From contig NZ_JABEQK010000002.1 of the NCBI RefSeq assembly GCF_014174275.1, forward strand, positions 248,001 through 312,000: DNA of 64,000 bases, in the 5' to 3' direction. The notes below the pieces were generated by a model that did no database searches, was not told the DNA's origin, and saw only the letters and a list, made by a program, of their open reading frames with translations. Within the stretch, counting starts at the first letter, position 1. Each line of letters starts with the position of its first letter. Position numbers and translations under genes: made by a program. This DNA is from Gluconacetobacter takamatsuzukensis (GTDB taxonomy: Bacteria > Pseudomonadota > Alphaproteobacteria > Acetobacterales > Acetobacteraceae). Of the stretch, positions 55,044 to 64,000 are shown one piece after another.

Positions 55044-58000
55044 TCAGCTCTCCTGACCGGACGGCCCGGCGGGACGGGATAGATCGGCATGCGGGTCCAC
55101 ACGGTCCTTCACCCGGCGAACCCGGAACAGCCGCAGCACCAGCACGAAGAACAGCGGTACGAAATAGATCGCCAGCAGCGTGGCCGACAGCATGCCGCCC
55201 ACCACGGCGGTGCCGATCGCGACCCGCGCGCCCGACCCGGCACCGGTCGCGATCGCCAGCGGAAACACACCGCAGACGAAGGCGATCGACGTCATCAGGA
55301 TCGGCCGCAGCCGCTCGCGCCCCGCCTTGACCACCGAGTCCAGCAGGCTGTCGCCGGATTCGAAGAAGGCCTTGGCGAATTCCACGATCAGGATCGCGTT
55401 CTTCACCGCCAGCCCCACCGTGGTCAGCAGGCCCACCTGGAAATAGACGTCGTTGGCCAGGCCCCGCCACAGCGTGGCCGTCAGCGCGCCCATCACCCCC
55501 AGCGGAATGACCAGCATCACCGCGAAGGGCACCGCCCAGCTTTCGTACAGCGCAGCCAGGCAGAGCAGGATCACCGTCCCGGCCAGCGCATAGAGCGGCC
55601 CGGTCGATCCGCCGGAGGCCATCTGTTCGAACGACAGCCCGGTCCATTCATAGCCGATGCCCGGCGGCAGCTTGGCCAGCGCCTCCTGGATCGCCACCAT
55701 CGCGGTGCCGGTGCTGTAGCCCGCCGAGGGCTGGCCCAAAATCTCGTAGGCGTTCAGGCCGTTATAATCCTCGACCTTCTGCGGGCCCACGACCCAGTGG
55801 CCCGAGGCCACCGCGTTGAAGGGCACCAGCCCGTTGGCCACGTTGCGCAGGTACCATTTGTCCAGGTCCTGCGGCAGCATGCGCGCGTCGGGCTCGCCCT
55901 GAATATAGACCTGCTTCACACGGTCGTCGCGCATGAACTGGTTGACGTAGATCGACCCCAGGGCGCCCTCGATCATGGTGTTGATCTCGGCATTCGTCAC
56001 GCCCAGCGCGTTCGCCTTCTCGCGGTCGATATCCAGCTTGTATTGCGGCGCATCCTCCAGGCCGTTGGGGCGCACCGCCATCAGGCGCGGGTCCTGCGCG
56101 GCCGCCATCAAAATCTGGTTGCGCGCGGCCAGCAGCTTCTCGTGCCCCACATGGCCACGATCCTCCAGCTCCAGGTCGAAACCGGTCGCATTGCCCAGTT
56201 CCAGCACGGCAGGCGGATTGATGGCGAAGATCTGCGCCTCGGGATCGCCCCAGAAATGCATCATCACCCGCATCGCGATCGCCGAGGACGAGCGCGCGGC
56301 ACCCGGGCGCAGGTCCCAGTCCTTCAGCCGGATGAAGAAGGCGCCCGCATTCTGGCCCTGCCCGGCGAAGTTGAACCCGTTCATCGCGAAGACCGACGCC
56401 ACGTTGTCGCTCTCGCTCTTCAGGATGTAGTCGGTGATCTTGCGGTTGACGGCGGCCGTCTGCTCCTTGGTCGCCCCCGCCGGCATCGTCACCTGGCCGA
56501 AGATCAGGCCCTGGTCCTCGTCGGGCAGGAAGCCCTGGGGCAGGCGGGCGAACAGGAAGACCACCAGCCCGGTCAGCACCACATACAGCACCAGCGACAG
56601 CGCGCTGCGCGCCAGCATCCAGCGCACGCCCGACTGGTAGCCCGTGTTGATGCGCGCGAAGGTGCGGTTGAACCACCCCGCCAGGCCCCGGGTCTTCTCA
56701 TGCGTGCCGGGCTTCAGCATCGTGGCGCACAGGGCCGGCGTCATGATCAGCGCCACCAGCACCGACAGCCACATCGCGGCGACGATGGTGATCGAGAACT
56801 GGCGATAGATCACGCCGGTCGAGCCGCCAAAGGCCGCCATCGGCAGGAACACCGCCGTCAGCACCAGCACGATGCCCACCAGCGCGCCCGAAATCTCGTC
56901 CATCGAGACCCGCGCGGCCTCCCGGGGCGAGAGGTTCTTCTCCGACATCACGCGCTCGACATTCTCGACCACCACGATGGCGTCATCGACCAGCAGGCCC
57001 ACCGCCAGCACCATGGCCAGCATGGTCAGCGTGTTGATCGAGAACCCGAGCGCCGCAAGGATGGCGAACGTGCCCAGCAGCACGACCGGCACCGCAATGG
57101 TCGGGATCAGCGTCGCGCGGAAATTCTGCAGGAAGATCAGCATCACCACGAAGACGAGCGCGATCGCCTCCGCCAGGGTAATGACGACTTCCTTGATCGA
57201 CAGCACGATGAAGGGCTCGGTATCCAGCGGATAGACGACCTTCAGCCCGGGCGGGAAGAATTTCTCCAGCTGCGCGATCTCGGCGCGCACGGCGGTCTCG
57301 GTCGTCAGCTGGTTCGCACCCGGCGCCAGCTTCAGCGCCATGCCGACGCTCGGCTGGTTGTTGTAGAACGAACTGATATTATAGGTCTGCGGCCCCAGCT
57401 CGACCCGCGCGACATCGCGGATACGCACCTGCGATCCCCCCTGCGCCACACGCAGCAGGATATTGCCGAATTCCTCGGGCGAGGTCAGGCGCGTCGGGCC
57501 GATGATGGTGGCATCCATCCGCGCGCCCGGCTTGGCCGGCAGCCCGCCGATCTCACCCGACGAGATCTGGATGTTCTGCTCCTGCAACGCCGTCTGCACG
57601 TCGCTGATCGTCATGCCGTATTTGAACAGCTTGCCCGGGTCCAGCCAGATGCGCATGGCATATTCCGAGCCGAACATCGTGTGGTCGCCCACGCCCGAGA
57701 CACGGCTGATCGGGTCGGACACGTTCGACGCCACATAATCGGCGATATCGAAGCCCGACATGCTGCCGTCGGTGGAAATGAAGGCCAGGACCAGCATGAA
57801 GTTCTTCACGGCCTTGGTCACGGTCAGGCCTTGGGCCGTCACCTCGGTCGGCAGGCGCGGCTGGGCAAGCTGCAGCTTGTTCTGCACCTGGACCTGCGCG
57901 ATGTCGGGGTTGGTCCCCTGCTCGAACGTCAGGTCGATTTCCATCTGGCCGCTGGCGTAGGACTGCGCCGAGACATATTCCAGATGGTCCAGCCCGTACA

Positions 58001-58205
58001 TCTGCTGCAGGATCGGCCGGACCACGGTGTTGTTCACCGTCTCGGCCGACGCGCCCGGATAGGTCACGCTGATCGCGATCTGCGGCGGCGCGATGGAGGG
58101 ATACTGGGCGATCGGCAGGCGGAAGATCGAAACCGCCCCCACCAGCATGATCACCAGCCCGATGACCCATGCGAAGATGGGCCGGTCAATGAAGAAGCGC
58201 GACAT
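55044..58205 (-). CDS. RND multidrug efflux inner-membrane transporter (HAE1 type)
   Basis: A 1053-residue pump with 12 membrane helices. Motifs include FFIDRPIFAWVIGLVIMLVG at the N-terminus and TYPGASAETVNNTVVRPILQ. The proton-relay region in helix 4 reads LAMVLAVGLLVDDAIVVVEN with the Asp-Asp pair, and the TM10-12 region carries the GLAVKNAILIVEFAKAFFE segment with its Lys. The tail is basic and Pro/Ser-rich. It exports hydrophobic drugs or solvents from the inner membrane and periplasm with the MFP and OprM-like proteins of the same operon. Confidence 0.96.
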   Translation of the reverse strand: MSRFFIDRPIFAWVIGLVIMLVGAVSIFRLPIAQYPSIAPPQIAISVTYPGASAETVNNTVVRPILQQMYGLDHLEYVSAQSYASGQMEIDLTFEQGTNPDIAQVQVQNKLQLAQPRLPTEVTAQGLTVTKAVKNFMLVLAFISTDGSMSGFDIADYVASNVSDPISRVSGVGDHTMFGSEYAMRIWLDPGKLFKYGMTISDVQTALQEQNIQISSGEIGGLPAKPGARMDATIIGPTRLTSPEEFGNILLRVAQGGSQVRIRDVARVELGPQTYNISSFYNNQPSVGMALKLAPGANQLTTETAVRAEIAQLEKFFPPGLKVVYPLDTEPFIVLSIKEVVITLAEAIALVFVVMLIFLQNFRATLIPTIAVPVVLLGTFAILAALGFSINTLTMLAMVLAVGLLVDDAIVVVENVERVMSEKNLSPREAARVSMDEISGALVGIVLVLTAVFLPMAAFGGSTGVIYRQFSITIVAAMWLSVLVALIMTPALCATMLKPGTHEKTRGLAGWFNRTFARINTGYQSGVRWMLARSALSLVLYVVLTGLVVFLFARLPQGFLPDEDQGLIFGQVTMPAGATKEQTAAVNRKITDYILKSESDNVASVFAMNGFNFAGQGQNAGAFFIRLKDWDLRPGAARSSSAIAMRVMMHFWGDPEAQIFAINPPAVLELGNATGFDLELEDRGHVGHEKLLAARNQILMAAAQDPRLMAVRPNGLEDAPQYKLDIDREKANALGVTNAEINTMIEGALGSIYVNQFMRDDRVKQVYIQGEPDARMLPQDLDKWYLRNVANGLVPFNAVASGHWVVGPQKVEDYNGLNAYEILGQPSAGYSTGTAMVAIQEALAKLPPGIGYEWTGLSFEQMASGGSTGPLYALAGTVILLCLAALYESWAVPFAVMLVIPLGVMGALTATLWRGLANDVYFQVGLLTTVGLAVKNAILIVEFAKAFFESGDSLLDSVVKAGRERLRPILMTSIAFVCGVFPLAIATGAGSGARVAIGTAVVGGMLSATLLAIYFVPLFFVLVLRLFRVRRVKDRVDPHADLSRPAGPSGQES

Positions 58206-58211
58206 CGATTC

Positions 58212-59375
58212 TTATCCCGCCTTGCCCTGCGGGGCAGGCTGGGCAGCCGCCTCGGTGGGGGAGACGGTGTCTCCGGGGTGGATCTTCTGCAGGCCACTGA
58301 CCACGACCCGCTCGCCCGGCTTCAGCCCGGCGGTCACGATCCAGTCGGTCCCGGCCGCCGGGCCGGTCGTGACCCCGCGCAGGGCAACCTTGTTGTCCGC
58401 CCCCACGACCATGACCGTCGGGTCGCCGTGCGAATTGCGCGTCACCGCATCCTGCGGCACCCGTAGCGCGGTGGGGTCGACGCCCTCTTCCAGCCGGGCG
58501 TGGACATACATGCCCGGCAGCAGCATGTGCGCCGCATTCGGCATCACCGCGCGCACCACCACGGTCGCCGTCGTCTCGTCCACGTTCACTTCCGAGAATT
58601 CCAGCCGCCCCGGCTGCTCGTAGGTGCTGCCGTCCTCCAGCGTCAGGGTGACGGTGGCGGCATCCTGCCCCGCGCGCTGCAGGCGCCCCTGCTCCAGCTC
58701 GCGCCGCAGTTCCAGCAGCCGCGTCGCCGGCAGGTTGACGTCGACATAGATCGGGTCCAGCCGGGTGACGATCGACAGGTTGGAGGTCTGCCCGACCGTG
58801 GCCAGCGCGCCCACCGTCATCAGCGACCGGCCGATCCGGCCGGAAATCGGCGACAGCACGCGCGTATAGTTCAGGTTGACCGTGGCACTTTCCACATTGG
58901 CGCGGGCCTGGGCGATGTCGGCATCGGCCTCGCGCGCCGCGGCGGTGGCGTCGTCGTAATCCTGCCGGCTGACGGCATGGGCGCGCACCAGCGGCCCGTA
59001 CCGGTCCAGCTTCGCCTGCGCCGTCACCCGGGCCGCCTGCGCGTGCAGAAGCTGCGCCTTAGCCGCGTCGTAGGTCGCCTGATAGGCCGACGGATCGATC
59101 TGGTAGAGCTGCTGCCCGGCGGTCACGTCGGTGCCTTCGACGAACAGGCGCTTCTGGATCACCCCGTTCACCTGCGGGCGGACCTGGGCGATCTCGATCG
59201 CCTCGGTCCGGCCCGGCAGGTCGGTGGTGACGCTGAACGGCGCGGCGCGCAGCGTCAGCACGCCGACCTGCTGCGGCGGAGGGGCGGGGGGCGCTCCCTG
59301 GGGCTTGCATCCGGCCAGCGCCAGAGACGCGCAGGCGGCAAGAAGGACGGCGCGATGGGGACGGGGGTACGTCAT
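58212..59375 (-). CDS. RND efflux membrane fusion protein (periplasmic adaptor)
   Basis: A 387-residue lipoprotein: signal LLAACASLALAGC (lipobox LAGC), a barrel-sandwich part (VRPQVNGVIQKRLFVEGTDV, GQQLYQIDPSAYQATYDAAK) with the coiled-coil hairpin (RYGPLVRAHAVSRQDYDDAT), and the beta-barrel and membrane-proximal domains. It bridges the RND pump and the outer-membrane channel. First gene of the operon. The start at 59375 (MTYPRPHRAV) is the ATG directly before the signal; a longer in-frame reading from 59477 is unlike a signal peptide. Confidence 0.94.
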   Translation of the reverse strand: MTYPRPHRAVLLAACASLALAGCKPQGAPPAPPPQQVGVLTLRAAPFSVTTDLPGRTEAIEIAQVRPQVNGVIQKRLFVEGTDVTAGQQLYQIDPSAYQATYDAAKAQLLHAQAARVTAQAKLDRYGPLVRAHAVSRQDYDDATAAAREADADIAQARANVESATVNLNYTRVLSPISGRIGRSLMTVGALATVGQTSNLSIVTRLDPIYVDVNLPATRLLELRRELEQGRLQRAGQDAATVTLTLEDGSTYEQPGRLEFSEVNVDETTATVVVRAVMPNAAHMLLPGMYVHARLEEGVDPTALRVPQDAVTRNSHGDPTVMVVGADNKVALRGVTTGPAAGTDWIVTAGLKPGERVVVSGLQKIHPGDTVSPTEAAAQPAPQGKAG

Positions 59376-59623
59376 TGCGTGATTGAGCCCTGCGGAAACA
59401 TAGGTCGCCGGACCTGGCCGGGAAACGCGATCGCAGCGGCCATGACCCCGCGAAACCGTCCCATGCAGTACCGGCATATGGAAACCGAGTGGTTTTCTTG
59501 ATCGGAAACTATTTCGTTTCTAAACTCCGGTCAATGGCACCCCCACCCAGGGGAACGGCCGGGCGGGCGGCCACCCGGACAGGCCACGGACCGCACCTCT
59601 CAAGACAGGAAGGAACAGCCGGA
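59376..59623. promoter_or_regulatory. Divergent promoter/operator between the RND operon and tetR
   Basis: TTGATC (59498-59503) and TAAACT (59521-59526) are 17 bp apart, a fair sigma70 promoter for the regulator gene. The spacer contains GAAAC-N6-GTTTC (59505-59520). A second related inverted repeat, GAAACC-GAGT-GGTTTTC, lies just upstream (59481-59497). These are good candidate sites for autorepression by the TetR protein and control of the RND operon. The stretch is AT-richer than its surroundings. Confidence 0.6.
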
Positions 59624-60334
59624 ATGCCCGCTACCGGGGCGACGATGTCGGATCTCGTGCTTTCCCACCCCCGCGAGCCGGAGGAGTGCCCGGAGAAGCG
59701 ATGCCCGGGTCGCCCCCCAGTGCTGGAAGGCGGCGAACGGCGGGAACTGATCCTGAACGCGGCCTGCCAGGTCCTGGACGATCACGGCTACCATAACGCC
59801 TCGATGGACAAGCTGGCGCACCTGTCGGGCATGTCCAAGAAGACGATCTACCAGATGTTCGCCTCCAAGGAGGACCTGTTCCGCACCCTGATCAGCGAGC
59901 GGCTGTTCGACATCAAGTACATGGCGGTCCAGTGCCCCCCCGATATCGCGCCCGAGGCCGAGCTGGTCCATATCCTGGTGACCATCGCAACCCGTGTTCT
60001 GGCGCCGGACCGGATGTGCCTGGTCCGCGCCATCGTCGGCGAAATCCGCGATTCCGCCGAAATCCGGCGGATCATGCACAGCATCGAACTGTGCGGAAAC
60101 TGCAACCAGATCGAGGACTGGCTGCTGCGCCAGCAGGCGGCCGGCACCCTGCCCATCGACGACGCCGAGGACCTGGGCACCGGCCTGTTCAACATGACGG
60201 TGGGCAAGCTGATCCTGGGCGAGCTGTTCCATTCCCGCGACCTGGTGGCCCCGGACGAGATCGAGGCCAATATCCGCCGCTGGGTGCGCATCTTCCTGGC
60301 CGGCCTGTCGGCCATCGAACCGGTCCGGTCCTGA
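59624..60334 (+). CDS. TetR/AcrR-family transcriptional regulator
   Basis: A 236-residue regulator with an N-terminal TetR DNA-binding domain: RRELILNAACQVLDDHGYHN, ASMDKLAHLSGMSKKTIYQM and FASKEDLFRTLISERL, the latter holding the recognition helix. The C-terminal ligand/dimer domain has an all-helical design with several Cys (CNQ, LCGNC). Divergent from the RND operon, so it is most likely its repressor; a MATE gene follows on the same strand. ATG at 59624 has AGGAAGGAA upstream; ATGs at 59489 and 59645 are less good. Confidence 0.9.
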   Translation: MPATGATMSDLVLSHPREPEECPEKRCPGRPPVLEGGERRELILNAACQVLDDHGYHNASMDKLAHLSGMSKKTIYQMFASKEDLFRTLISERLFDIKYMAVQCPPDIAPEAELVHILVTIATRVLAPDRMCLVRAIVGEIRDSAEIRRIMHSIELCGNCNQIEDWLLRQQAAGTLPIDDAEDLGTGLFNMTVGKLILGELFHSRDLVAPDEIEANIRRWVRIFLAGLSAIEPVRS

Positions 60335-60547
60335 CCGCAGCACGTCCGCCCCGCCGCCGGCTCCAGCCATGTGCCGCAAACGGGCCATCGGTCCGCGCGC
60401 CACATGCACGATCTGCACGATCGGGCTTTCGCCCGGCGGGAAAGAGGCTATCATCGGGACAATGATCCCAGGACCCTCAGGCAGGGCCGCACGCGGCACC
60501 AGGGGCGCGGCCGGACGCGCAGCCGGGGCGGGCAAGGACACCGTCCG

Positions 60548-61990
60548 ATGAAAGCCTGCCGTCCCGCCCGTTTCTGTTCCGGCGACATCATGCGCCACGT
60601 CGTCGTCATGGCCGGCACCGGGGCAATCGGGCTGATGGCCGTGTTCGCCGTCGACCTGCTGAACCTGTTCTACATCTCGCGACTCGACGACCCGGCACTG
60701 ACAGCCGCCATCGGCTTCACCGGCGCGGTCGGCTATGTCCAGATCGCGGTCTCCATCGGCATGTCGATCGGCCTCGGCGCCGTCACGGCGCGCCAGATCG
60801 GCGCCGGCCGGCACGACCGGGCGCGGCGCATCGCCTCGTCCTTCCTGCTGGTCATGACGGTCGCGACCGCCGCCCTGGGGCTGGCGACGGCCCTGTTTTC
60901 GACCCCGATCCTGCACCTGTTCGGCGCGACGGGGCGGGTGGCGCAACAGGCCGGCCAGTATATCCGCATCGTCTCGCCCGCGCTGTGGCTGGTGGCCACG
61001 GGCATGGGCTGTTCCAGCCTGCTGCGCGCGGTGGGCGACGCCAAATATTCCATGAACGTGACGCTGATCGGCGCGCTGGCCTCGGCCATGCTCGACCCGC
61101 TGCTGATCTTCTGGCTGCATATGGGGCTGGCCGGGGCCGCCATCAGCACCATCCTGTCGCGCGCGCTGGTGGCCATCCTGGGCTATCTGGCGGTCAAGCG
61201 GCACGACCTGCTGGCCATGCCCTCCAGCCGCTACATCCTGCACGATGCCAGGCTGGTCGGCGGGGTGGCCATGCCGGCGATCCTGACCAACCTGGCCACC
61301 CCCATCGGCGGCCTGTTCGTCACCCATGCCATGGCCACGTTCGGGCTGGCGGCGGTGGCCGGGCAGGCGACCATCGACCGGATCGTGCCCGTCGCCTTCG
61401 CCTTCGTCTTCGCGCTGACGGGCTCGGTGGGGCCCATCATGTCGCAGAACCAGGGCGCGGGGCAGCTCGACCGGGTGCGCCAGACGCTGGTGGCGTCACT
61501 GAAGCTGGTGGCGATCTGCGTGGCGCTGACCTGGGCGATCCTGCTGCCGGCGCAGGACCTGGTGGTGCGCGCCTTCGCCGCCCAGGGCGCCACGGCGGAC
61601 CTGATCCGCCTGTTCTGCACCTGGACGGTAGGCGGCTACCTGTTCATCGGCATGCTGTTCGTCGCCAACACCGCCTTCAACAATCTGGGCTTCCCGCTCT
61701 ACTCCACCCTGTTCAACTGGGGGCGGGCAACGCTGGGCACCATCCCGTTCGTCTGGATCGGCATGCGCTTCGGCCCCTGCGGGGTGCAGGTGGGGCAGGT
61801 GCTAGGCAGCGTGGTCTTCGGCACCTGGGCGGTGCTGACGGCCTTCTCGGTCGTGCGCAACCTCAAGCCCGGACGGATCGTCCCCGGCCTGGCCACCGAA
61901 CTGCCCGGCCGGACCGCGAAGAGCGCGATGGCCGAACTGAACGAACTGGACGAGGAAGAGCAGATCGCCGACGAAGCGGCGCGAGCCTGA
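60548..61990 (+). CDS. MATE-family multidrug efflux transporter
   Basis: A 480-residue protein with 12 predicted helices in two halves. Features: LLNLFYISRLDDPALTAAIG early on, GMGCSSLLRAVGDAKYSMNV (MATE signature-like region with the Gly-x-x-x-x-x-x-G design) and FALTGSVGPIMSQNQGAGQL in the second half, plus a C-terminal acidic tail (LNELDEEEQIADEAARA). It exports cationic compounds with Na+ or H+. The start at 60548 is chosen; an ATG at 60590 lies at the first helix. It lies 213 bp after tetR in the same direction. Confidence 0.9.
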   Translation: MKACRPARFCSGDIMRHVVVMAGTGAIGLMAVFAVDLLNLFYISRLDDPALTAAIGFTGAVGYVQIAVSIGMSIGLGAVTARQIGAGRHDRARRIASSFLLVMTVATAALGLATALFSTPILHLFGATGRVAQQAGQYIRIVSPALWLVATGMGCSSLLRAVGDAKYSMNVTLIGALASAMLDPLLIFWLHMGLAGAAISTILSRALVAILGYLAVKRHDLLAMPSSRYILHDARLVGGVAMPAILTNLATPIGGLFVTHAMATFGLAAVAGQATIDRIVPVAFAFVFALTGSVGPIMSQNQGAGQLDRVRQTLVASLKLVAICVALTWAILLPAQDLVVRAFAAQGATADLIRLFCTWTVGGYLFIGMLFVANTAFNNLGFPLYSTLFNWGRATLGTIPFVWIGMRFGPCGVQVGQVLGSVVFGTWAVLTAFSVVRNLKPGRIVPGLATELPGRTAKSAMAELNELDEEEQIADEAARA

Positions 61991-62018
61991 ACGGACCCTC
62001 AAAGGAAAGGACCACCCA

Positions 62019-62222
62019 ATGTCCCGCCTGACAGAAGAAGAACGCAACGCCCTGCCCGACAGCGCCTTCGCCCTACCCGGCCGCCGCTACCCGATCCCCG
62101 ACGCCGCCCATGCCCGGGACGCGCTGGCCCGCGCCAGCGCAATGCTGCACGAGGGGCACTTGGACCAGGAAGAATACGAAACAATCGTCCAACGCGCCCG
62201 CGCGGTCCTGGGCGAAGAATAA
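62019..62222 (+). CDS. DUF6582-like small protein, 67 aa
   Basis: A 67-residue cytoplasmic protein, MSRLTEEERNALPDSAFALP, then GRRYPIPDAAHARDALARAS and EGHLDQEEYETIVQRARAVL. The E-R-x-A-L-P-x-x-x-F-A-L-P pattern with YPIPDxxHA is the one used by phage and bacterial DUF6582 proteins; function unknown. AAAGGAAAGG is at good spacing before the ATG. It is 28 bp after the MATE gene on the same strand and convergent with etfA. Confidence 0.65.
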   Translation: MSRLTEEERNALPDSAFALPGRRYPIPDAAHARDALARASAMLHEGHLDQEEYETIVQRARAVLGEE

Positions 62223-62233
62223 CGAATCGGGGT

Positions 62234-62275
62234 CAAGGGGCCGCCGGCCCCTTGCGGGTTCGGGCAGAGCCCGAC
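62234..62275. repeat. Diverged family A-like double hairpin
   Basis: GTCAAGGGGCCGCCGGCCCC and TTG form one hairpin, and CGGGTTCGGGCAGAGCCCGA the next. The order hairpin-spacer-hairpin with a central CAAGGG/CCCTTG core resembles family A, but the sequence is diverged. It lies between the convergent DUF6582 and etfA genes and is the likely shared terminator. Confidence 0.5.
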
Positions 62276-62286
62276 CCTCCCCCCCT

Positions 62287-63219
62287 TCAGCCCGCCGTAT
62301 CCAGCGCCGCCTCGACCTGCGGCAGGATCTCGAACAGATCCCCCACCAGCCCGTAATCGGCCACCTGGAAGATCGGCGCCTCCGGGTCCTTGTTGATCGC
62401 GACGATGACCTTGCTGTCCTTCATCCCGGCCAGATGCTGGATCGCACCGGAAATACCGACGGCGATATACAGGTCCGGCGCCACGATCTTGCCGGTCTGC
62501 CCCACCTGGTAGTCGTTGGGCACGAAACCGGCATCGACGGCGGCGCGCGAGGCACCGATGGCGGCACCCAGCCGGTCGGCCAGCGGGTTCAGCAGCTTGA
62601 AATTCTCCTCGTTCTGCATGCCGCGACCGCCCGAGACGATCACCCGCGCCGATTCCAGCTCGGGCCGCTCGGACTGCGACAGCGCGATCGAGACGAATTC
62701 CGACAGCACCGGCCCCTCGGGCACCGCCACCTGCTCGATGGGGGCGGCACCGCCCTCGGCCGGGGCTGGGTCGAAAGAGGACGCGCGCACCGTCAGCACC
62801 TTCTTCGCGTCCGACGATTTCACGGTCGCCAGCGCGCTGCCGGCATAGATCGGGCGCACGAAGGTATCGGCATCGACGATCGACACCACGTCGGGGATCG
62901 GCTGCACGTCCAGCAGGGCGGCGGCACGCGGCAGCACGTTCTTGCCACTGGCGCCGGAGGCCGCGAGGATATGGCTGTAGCCGGGGGCGAGGTCCGCGAT
63001 CACCGCCGCCAGCGGCTCGGCCAGTTCATGGGCGGCGGCGGCACCGGCGGCGCGCAGCACCTTGGCCACGCCGTCGATCCGCGCGGCGGCTTCGGCCACC
63101 GGGGCATCGCCCGTCACCAGCACGTGCACCTCGCCCAGCGCCCGCGCGGCGGTCACGGCCGAACGCGACGCCTGGCGGATGACACCGGACTCATGATCCA
63201 GGAAAACGAGTACGGCCAT
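62287..63219 (-). CDS. etfA: Electron transfer flavoprotein alpha subunit (second paralogue)
   Basis: A 310-residue protein. The N-terminal domain [20 protein letters not shown] with [10 protein letters not shown] is followed by the FAD domain: [59 protein letters not shown] and [20 protein letters not shown], then [19 protein letters not shown], all diagnostic for EtfA. With EtfB it takes electrons from several dehydrogenases to ETF-quinone oxidoreductase. It lies 2 bp after etfB. This is probably the general ETF of the cell. Confidence 0.97.
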   Translation of the reverse strand: MAVLVFLDHESGVIRQASRSAVTAARALGEVHVLVTGDAPVAEAAARIDGVAKVLRAAGAAAAHELAEPLAAVIADLAPGYSHILAASGASGKNVLPRAAALLDVQPIPDVVSIVDADTFVRPIYAGSALATVKSSDAKKVLTVRASSFDPAPAEGGAAPIEQVAVPEGPVLSEFVSIALSQSERPELESARVIVSGGRGMQNEENFKLLNPLADRLGAAIGASRAAVDAGFVPNDYQVGQTGKIVAPDLYIAVGISGAIQHLAGMKDSKVIVAINKDPEAPIFQVADYGLVGDLFEILPQVEAALDTAG

Positions 63220-63221
63220 GA

Positions 63222-63971
63222 TCAGATCACCTTCGCTTCGTTGCGCAGACGGGCCACCAGGTCGGCGGCGGATTCGACCTTGATGCCCTGCTGGCGCGCC
63301 GGCGGCTCGGCCACCGAGACGATGGTCAGGCGCGGCGTCACATCCACGCCCAGGTCGGCGGGCGCAATCGTCTCCAGCGGCTTCTTGCGCGCCTTCATGA
63401 TGTTGGGCAGCGAGGCATAGCGCGGCTCGTTCAGCCTCAGGTCGGCCGTCACGATGGCCGGCAGCGCCAGCGTCAGCGTCTCCAGCCCGCCATCGATCTC
63501 GCGCGTCACGGTCGCCTTGCCATCCGCGATCTCGATCTTGCTGGCGAACGTGCCCTGGCCCCAGCCCAGCAGACCGGCCAGCATCTGGCCGGTGGCGTTC
63601 ATGTCGTCGTCGATCGCCTGCTTGCCCAGCAGCATCAGGTCGGGATTTTCCTTCGCGACCAGCGCCTTGAGGATCTTGGCCACCGCCAGCGGCTCCACCG
63701 CCACGTCGGTCAGGACCAGGATGGCACGATCCGCCCCCATCGCCATCGCGGTGCGCAGCGTGTCCTGCGCCTGCTGCACGCCGACCGACACCGCCACCAC
63801 TTCGGTCGCGATGCCCTTTTCCTTCAGGCGCACGGCTTCCTCGACCGCGATCTCGTCGAAGGGATTCATCGACATCTTCACACCGGCGGTCTCGACACCC
63901 GTGCCGTCCGCCTTCACGCGCGGCTTGATGTTGAAATCGATCACGCGCTTTACGGGAACAAGAACCTTCAT
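63222..63971 (-). CDS. etfB: Electron transfer flavoprotein beta subunit (second paralogue)
   Basis: A 249-residue protein, [20 protein letters not shown], with [40 protein letters not shown], and [20 protein letters not shown], diagnostic for EtfB. ATG at 63971, GAAGAGG upstream. The right edge of the window cuts off anything further upstream; the remaining 29 bp hold only the ribosome site. It is close to the etfB at 122-883 in sequence but lacks that copy's extra residues before EPLAV. Confidence 0.97.
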   Translation of the reverse strand: MKVLVPVKRVIDFNIKPRVKADGTGVETAGVKMSMNPFDEIAVEEAVRLKEKGIATEVVAVSVGVQQAQDTLRTAMAMGADRAILVLTDVAVEPLAVAKILKALVAKENPDLMLLGKQAIDDDMNATGQMLAGLLGWGQGTFASKIEIADGKATVTREIDGGLETLTLALPAIVTADLRLNEPRYASLPNIMKARKKPLETIAPADLGVDVTPRLTIVSVAEPPARQQGIKVESAADLVARLRNEAKVI

Positions 63972-64000
63972 GGACCTCTTCGCCTGTCTGTCAGCGGGCA

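Noticed and set aside
55089-58466. An open frame of over 1100 codons antisense to the RND pump.
   Set aside because: The product is Arg/His/Gln-rich and without motifs; the RND frame is intact and diagnostic.

Overview
The window is GC-rich chromosomal DNA of an alphaproteobacterium, most likely an acetic acid bacterium close to Gluconacetobacter. This rests on gene content, not on a marker gene: membrane-linked alcohol and aldehyde oxidation genes, an OprB-type porin, the PPDK/PpsR pair, and alphaproteobacterial neighbourhoods such as dciA/mutY, lapA-pyrF-trpF and tadA/rluB/rsmD. There is no rRNA gene, phage, transposase or CRISPR array. One tRNA (Pro, CGG) is present.

Layout. 1-8.5 kb is an oxidative catabolic island. 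A leftward operon (acyl-CoA dehydrogenase, SDR, DUF993 aldolase-like protein, sugar-phosphate-isomerase-like TIM barrel, etfB, etfA) is divergent from a rightward pair (aldehyde dehydrogenase, GMC oxidoreductase), followed by an OprB-like porin to 10.4 kb. 10.4-14.6 kb carries pdxJ, pdxA, an M20 peptidase, secB and an unknown gene, all leftward. 14.8-20.5 kb carries lapA-pyrF-trpF, dciA/mutY, hemH and small secreted or membrane proteins. 20.6-25.1 kb has a Gly-rich exported protein, the PPDK regulator and ppdK. 25.4-32.7 kb holds a DUF3311/SSS transporter pair, a GT61 glycosyltransferase, an AT-rich RgpF-like glycan gene, tRNA-Pro, a LOG protein, an MFS transporter and a Nudix hydrolase. 32.7-37.7 kb has an M1 peptidase and one-carbon genes (MTHFR-like, folD, threonine aldolase). 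37.9-46.3 kb is housekeeping (DegP, tadA, rluB, rsmD, ftsK, an RluA-type synthase) plus a class I amidotransferase and a 41-residue lipoprotein gene. 46.4-53.1 kb has DUF3126, DUF2939, moeB-dsrE, an SH3/His-rich protein, pyk and DUF1275. 53.5-62 kb is an RND tripartite efflux operon with a divergent TetR gene and a MATE gene. 62.3-64 kb holds a second etfB-etfA operon.

How the genes work together. The two ETF operons suggest one general ETF (right edge) and one tied to the acyl-CoA dehydrogenase cluster (left edge). The left cluster looks like an uncharacterised oxidative pathway: an alcohol and then an aldehyde are oxidised by the rightward pair, and the product is processed by the dehydrogenase, reductase, aldolase and isomerase, with electrons leaving through the dedicated ETF. 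Both halves share a 12-bp motif in inverted orientation in the 600-bp divergent region. The PEP-pyruvate node is represented twice (ppdK with its regulator, and pyk).

Two families of intergenic repeats stand out. Family A is a double hairpin built on CAAAGGGC...GGTGGGTCAAGGGC, at about 28.3, 46.4 and 52.3 (an inverted pair) kb, with a diverged relative at 62.2 kb. Family B is about 95-120 bp, begins with a GTTCTTTTTT/AAAAAAGAAC hairpin, and lies just after secB and after the threonine aldolase gene. Starts were chosen from Shine-Dalgarno spacing, gene overlaps and family length. Functions were assigned from motifs read by eye, with no database search.
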